This document shows positions 15,684 through 16,940 of a stretch of DNA of 16,940 nt, in pieces. Positions within the stretch are counted from its first letter, which is position 1. Every line of letters starts with the position of its first letter. Under the pieces are notes generated by a model. That model made no database searches, was not told the DNA's origin, and saw only the letters and a program-made list of their open reading frames with translations. This DNA comes from JADHUC01 sp964617665 (GTDB taxonomy: Bacteria; Planctomycetota; Planctomycetia; Pirellulales; Pirellulaceae). The DNA is taken from NCBI GenBank assembly GCA_964617665.1, contig CAZUAH010000294.1, positions 1 to 16,940 of the forward strand. Reading direction: 5' to 3'. Position numbers and translations under genes: made by a program.

Positions 15684-16845
15684 ATGTCCAATAGACAGTA
15701 CGGTGTGTTGGTCAATGGGGCCGGCTGGGTCTCGACTCAACATATTGCCGCATACAAGGCTAATCCCAGCACACGCGTTGTCGCAGTCGCAGACTTGTCG
15801 CCGGAGAACGCCCGCCAGCGCGTCAGCGAAGCCGGTTTGTCAGATGTGGCAATCTACGACAGCCTGGATCAGGCCCTGGCTCATCCCGGCATCGACATTG
15901 TATCGATCTGCACGCCGCAGCATGTACATTGCGAAAACGCGATCGCCGGGGCTCAAGCCGGCAAGCATCTGGTAATCGAGAAGCCGGTCGCCAACAGCCC
16001 CGAAGAGCTGGCTCGGATGCAAGCCGCCGTGCGCGAAGCGGGCGTGAAGACGGTGGTCAGCTTCGTGCTTCGCTGGAATCCCCTGTTCTGCGATCTGAAG
16101 CGAATGATTGCGGAAGGGGCGATCGGCCGTCCGTATTGCGTCGAAACGGACTACCTTAGCTACAACGGCAGCTGGTGGTCGGGTTGGAGCGAGGCTCGCA
16201 CGCGCGAGCGTGGCGTTAGGGCCATCCAAGGCAACTACACGGATCGGATGAGCCAGCGAGGCTCGCACGCGCGAGCGTGGCGTTAGTGCCATGCTGGTGG
16301 GCGGTTGCCACGCCGTGGACGCCCTGCGTTGGTTTGCAGCGGAGGGCCAGTTCGAAGCGGCTCGACCGATCGAGGTGTTCGCCGTCAGCGGCGGCTACCG
16401 CAAGGGGGAAACACGCGAGTACAACCCGGTCACCAACTCGTGGGCCGAGGGCGCCTTGCCCATGGAGTACGACGGCCTGGAAGTAGCGCTGGTGAAGTTT
16501 GACAATGGAGTCCTTGGCAAGATCAGCGTAAACGCCGATTGTATAATGCCCTACCGTTTTCCCGTTCGCGTTTTCGGAAACCGAGGCTCGGTGCTCGACC
16601 ACCGCGTATGGTCGCCCGAATCGTCGGCCTCCGCCGAGTGGGGCGAGTTGTCGTCGACTCGTCCCGATTCGAGTGACGTGAGCCATCATCCTTTTCAAGG
16701 CGAAATCAACCACTTCATCGAGTGTCTTCAGCGAGACGTCGAGTCGCACTGTAACCTCGACGACGCAGCGCTCACGCACCAAGTCGTGTTCGCTGCGCAG
16801 CAGTGTTATCAGTCGGGCGAGAAGGTGGACTTATCGGCCATGTGA
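15684..16845 (+). pseudogene. Gfo/Idh/MocA family oxidoreductase split by a 67-bp repeat unit
   Basis: The first part (15684-16286, 200 codons) starts at ATG 15684 with GAGG upstream. It has the Rossmann motif GVLVNGAGWVSTQH (7-20), CTPQHVH (76-82) and Glu-Lys-Pro at 99-101. Family similarity stops near residue 170; then repeat-derived sequence runs to TAG at 16284-16286. The second part, in another frame from 16291, starts with MLVGGCHAVDALRWF, the catalytic-His segment that should follow directly, and continues to the normal C-terminus at 16845. Deleting 67 bp (16188-16254 or the equivalent phase) joins the parts in one frame as a 364-residue protein, an ordinary family length. There is no signal peptide, so the intact enzyme would be cytoplasmic, unlike the two Tat-type paralogues upstream. 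It is the last gene of the operon, 36 bp after the second URO-D gene. The break may be real or an assembly error at a repeat. Confidence 0.85.
16188..16292. repeat. Tandem 67-bp structured repeat (one and a half copies)
   Basis: A 38-bp block occurs at 16188-16225 and again at 16255-16292 with a single mismatch (G at 16220, T at 16287), a period of exactly 67 bp. Each block contains GCTCGCACGCGCGAGC, a 6-bp-stem hairpin with a 4-nt loop (16194-16209 and 16261-16276). The unique part of the unit can form a second stem, GGCCATCC (16220-16227) with GGATGAGCC (16246-16254), with one bulged A. Two stems per unit mark it as a REP-like structured repeat, not simple slippage DNA. Because 67 is not a multiple of three it shifts the frame of the gene it occupies. 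Confidence 0.85.
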
Positions 16846-16940
16846 GAATCTTACCAGCACGGGCCTAACACGGCTTGCGCGGAAGAAAGGGTCGTGAACC
16901 AGCGATTTTCTGAGGCCCATTTATTTGATGACCTCTGGTA
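16846..16940. other. Trailing sequence with no recognised feature
   Basis: The last 95 bp after the broken oxidoreductase gene show no coding start with a ribosome binding site, no convincing terminator hairpin and no repeat. Confidence 0.4.

Noticed and set aside
16188..16292. CRISPR array
   Set aside because: There are only two repeat copies, with a single short spacing, inside a coding frame and without cas genes.
15840..16782. Minus-strand ORFs with NATLARASLA peptides
   Set aside because: The peptide comes from the 67-bp repeat read backwards; the rest is opposite the Gfo/Idh/MocA gene.

Overview
The window looks like chromosomal DNA of a planctomycete, probably from the Pirellulales side of the phylum. 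This is inferred from gene content only: a very large membrane-anchored Ser/Thr kinase with the typical planctomycete N-terminal region, several Tat-exported Gfo/Idh/MocA-type oxidoreductases, a DUF6807 ('PmoA') protein, an FAD oxidoreductase with an N-terminal sugar-binding-like domain, and short palindromic repeats at gene boundaries. No rRNA, tRNA, CRISPR array, phage gene or transposase gene was seen.

Left part (1-5900): a Tat-type aldo/keto reductase-like gene runs off the left edge on the minus strand. It diverges from a kinase gene at 529-4530, with a perfect 16-bp inverted repeat in the gap. The kinase converges on a class I DAHP synthase (4634-5674, minus), the first enzyme of the shikimate pathway. 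A likely 50-residue membrane protein (5712-5864, minus) lies just upstream of the synthase.

Middle (5900-9576): a gene-poor stretch with one weak small ORF ends in a REPIN/MITE-like hairpin element (about 6323-6410) flanked by 10-bp direct repeats. Next come a secreted FAD-dependent oxidoreductase (6456-8168), an intergenic region with two hairpins, and an AraC-family regulator (8377-9270, minus).

Right part (9577-16845): divergent from the AraC gene is a run of six plus-strand genes with short gaps that reads as one operon: DUF6807 protein, Tat-type Gfo/Idh/MocA protein, URO-D-fold methyltransferase-like protein, second Tat-type Gfo/Idh/MocA protein, second URO-D-fold protein, and a cytoplasmic-type Gfo/Idh/MocA gene. 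Both URO-D proteins keep the His-x-Cys...Cys zinc pattern of corrinoid-dependent methyltransferases (MtaA/MtbA type), so they are unlikely to be heme-pathway decarboxylases. The inferred theme is oxidation of a sugar or glycoside outside and inside the cytoplasm, coupled to methyl transfer and controlled by the AraC regulator. The substrate cannot be read from the sequence.

The clearest anomaly is in the last gene. A 67-bp structured unit is present as a tandem duplication (copies at 16188 and 16255) and breaks the reading frame. Removing exactly 67 bp restores a full 364-residue Gfo/Idh/MocA protein.
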